A stretch of 23,696 bases of DNA, from assembly GCA_002478545.1 (NCBI GenBank), contig DLOY01000047.1, forward strand, positions 1 to 23,696, given 5' to 3'. How positions within the stretch are numbered: the first letter of the stretch is position 1; each line of letters starts with the position of its first letter. Of the stretch, positions 22,507-23,696 are shown one piece after another. The translations under genes were made by a program, and so were the position numbers. Under the pieces are notes generated by a model. The model was not told the origin of the DNA, searched no databases, and saw nothing but the letters and a program-made list of their open reading frames with translations. The DNA is from Micrococcales bacterium UBA7472 (GTDB lineage: Bacteria > Actinomycetota > Actinomycetes > Actinomycetales > Microbacteriaceae).

Positions 22507-23696
22507 ATGCTGAACAAAATCGCAGGTCACGAAGTTGACCGCCGCTCCCTACTAAAGGGTGCAGCTGCCGGTGGTCTAGGTATCGCCGGTGCCACCATGT
22601 TGGCTGGTTGTGCAACTGGTGGATCCAGTGGCCCAATCGCTTTCGGTGCACGTACCGTTGACGAGTCCCCAACCATTCAGTTGAAGGGTCTAGTAGACGC
22701 TTACATTGCAAAGACCGGCAACGAAGTTACTTACAACGCAACCGAGTCAAACGCTTTCCAGAACAACCTGTCCCAGTACCTACAGGGAACCCCAGACGAC
22801 TGCTTCCAGTGGATGGCCGGTTTCCGTATGCAGTTCTTCGCAGACCAGGGCCTACTTGTAGACCTGTCTGACGTCTGGAACGAGATTGGTGACCAGTACA
22901 ACGAGAGCTACAAGATTGCTGCAACCGGTTCAGACGGCAAGCAGTACTTCGTACCTCAGAGCTGGTACCCATGGGGTCTTCACTTCCGCAAGTCCATGAT
23001 GGCTGAGATCGGCCTAGACCCAGAGAGCATCTACAACTGGGATGACTTCATGGGCGCACTTGGCGAGCTAAAGGGCAAGGGCCTAATCGGTCTAGCCTCA
23101 GCTGACAAGGGTGGCTGGGAAGCTATGGGAACCTTCGACATCCTGAACGCACGTATCAACGGATACCAGTTCCACGTAGACCTACTTGCAGGTCGCGAGA
23201 AGTGGACCGATGACCGTGTCAAGGAAGTGTTCTCCTACTGGGAGAAGCTACTGCCTTACATGAACACCAACGTCCTAGACCTTGAGTGGGATGGCGCAAT
23301 GCAGCTGCTATTGCAGAAGCAGGCCGGATTCTTCTTCAACGGTTCATGGTTCGGTGCCAACTTCAAGGAGCAGAGCCAGGAAGACTACGACGACCTATGG
23401 GTAGTTCCATTCCCAGAGATCAACCCTGAGTTCGCCCGCGACACCATCGACGCTCCAATTGACGGCTTCTGTGTAGCCAAGAACGGTGCAAACAACGAGG
23501 GTGGTAAGGACCTAGCTAAGTTCGCCGGAGACAAGGAAGGTATGCAGGCAATGCTTGACACCGGAATTCCTATGACCTCGGCTAACAAGAACCAGGACAC
23601 CTCGACCTACGACGCATTCCAGCTGCAGCAGCTAGCTGTTATGAACGAGGCGAAGTACATCACCCAGTTCCTAGACCGCGACACCCGCCCTGACTT
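22507..23696 (+). CDS. ABC transporter solute-binding lipoprotein, sugar type (3' end beyond window)
   Basis: 396 codons and still open at the right edge; most of a family-1 extracellular solute-binding protein is present. A twin-arginine motif (R12-R13-SLLKG) precedes a hydrophobic stretch and the lipobox LAGC with C35, so it should be exported folded by Tat and lipid-anchored outside the membrane. The mature part (from GARTVDESPTIQLKGLVDAY) has the carbohydrate-binding-protein pattern, including YFVPQSWYPWGLHFRKSMM and a Trp/Phe-rich lobe. The sugar is unknown; permease and ATPase genes are expected beyond the edge. Codon use suggests high expression: by my count 18 of 34 Leu codons are CTA and none CTC. 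It has the strongest promoter and ribosome site in the window. Confidence 0.93.
   Translation, partial: MLNKIAGHEVDRRSLLKGAAAGGLGIAGATMLAGCATGGSSGPIAFGARTVDESPTIQLKGLVDAYIAKTGNEVTYNATESNAFQNNLSQYLQGTPDDCFQWMAGFRMQFFADQGLLVDLSDVWNEIGDQYNESYKIAATGSDGKQYFVPQSWYPWGLHFRKSMMAEIGLDPESIYNWDDFMGALGELKGKGLIGLASADKGGWEAMGTFDILNARINGYQFHVDLLAGREKWTDDRVKEVFSYWEKLLPYMNTNVLDLEWDGAMQLLLQKQAGFFFNGSWFGANFKEQSQEDYDDLWVVPFPEINPEFARDTIDAPIDGFCVAKNGANNEGGKDLAKFAGDKEGMQAMLDTGIPMTSANKNQDTSTYDAFQLQQLAVMNEAKYITQFLDRDTRPD

Noticed and set aside
22220..22711. 163-residue open frame on the minus strand crossing the divergent gap
   Set aside because: Its sequence has no recognisable domain, and it overlaps both the PYROXD2-like gene and the promoter and signal-peptide region of the solute-binding protein.

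Overview
The window looks like a piece of a streamlined actinobacterial chromosome, most plausibly a Microbacteriaceae of the freshwater Luna type (Rhodoluna/Aquiluna relatives). The reasons are moderate GC by eye, very tight gene packing, a CrtEb-like UbiA prenyltransferase beside a CrtI-type desaturase, a DUF1003 protein, a Tat-type sugar-binding lipoprotein, an OmpA-like domain on a secreted protein with no sign of an outer membrane, and many leaderless -10 elements. This placement is inference, because no rRNA or other marker gene is present. I saw no tRNA, rRNA, insertion sequence, CRISPR array or origin. The longest stretch without a gene is 1773-1983.

Layout. 1-1772 (minus): an aldehyde dehydrogenase cut by the left edge and a small RNA-polymerase-alpha-CTD-like protein, separated by a perfect 28-bp palindrome. 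1984-4861 (plus): a three-gene sugar operon (TIM-barrel isomerase, Gfo/Idh/MocA dehydrogenase, second TIM-barrel isomerase) behind a LacI-type operator. 4858-7719 (minus): a 953-residue secreted multidomain surface protein whose 5' leader can fold into a three-way junction containing the start codon. 7882-10202 (plus): a beta-CASP metallo-beta-lactamase RNase-like protein and a Sua5-type threonylcarbamoyl-AMP synthase. 10199-11758 (minus): a YCII-like protein and an MFS exporter. 11820-12224 (plus): a DUF1003 membrane protein. 12221-13681 (minus): a sucrose-phosphorylase-family GH13 enzyme behind a cre/LacI-type operator. 13733-15492 (minus): a response regulator and sensor kinase. 15554-17793 (minus): a UbiA prenyltransferase and a CrtI-like desaturase (carotenoid or related lipid tailoring). 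17868-18510 (plus): a Phd-PIN toxin-antitoxin pair. 18534-20791 (plus): rlmN and a luciferase-like monooxygenase. 20788-22326 (minus): a PYROXD2-like FAD oxidoreductase. 22507 to the right edge (plus): a sugar-type ABC solute-binding lipoprotein with a strong promoter.

How it fits together. Sugar use is the main theme: solute-binding protein, sucrose phosphorylase and the isomerase/dehydrogenase operon, at least two of them with LacI-type operator candidates. Pigment or lipid tailoring and RNA metabolism (RlmN, TsaC/Sua5, beta-CASP protein) are the other groups. Three window-wide patterns stand out. All four convergent gene pairs overlap by exactly the palindrome CTAG, so each stop codon lies in its partner's. 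Seven transcription-unit starts carry a TA-x-x-CT hexamer 6-7 nt before the start codon, which indicates leaderless mRNAs. The leader of the large secreted protein is a candidate new cis-regulatory RNA.
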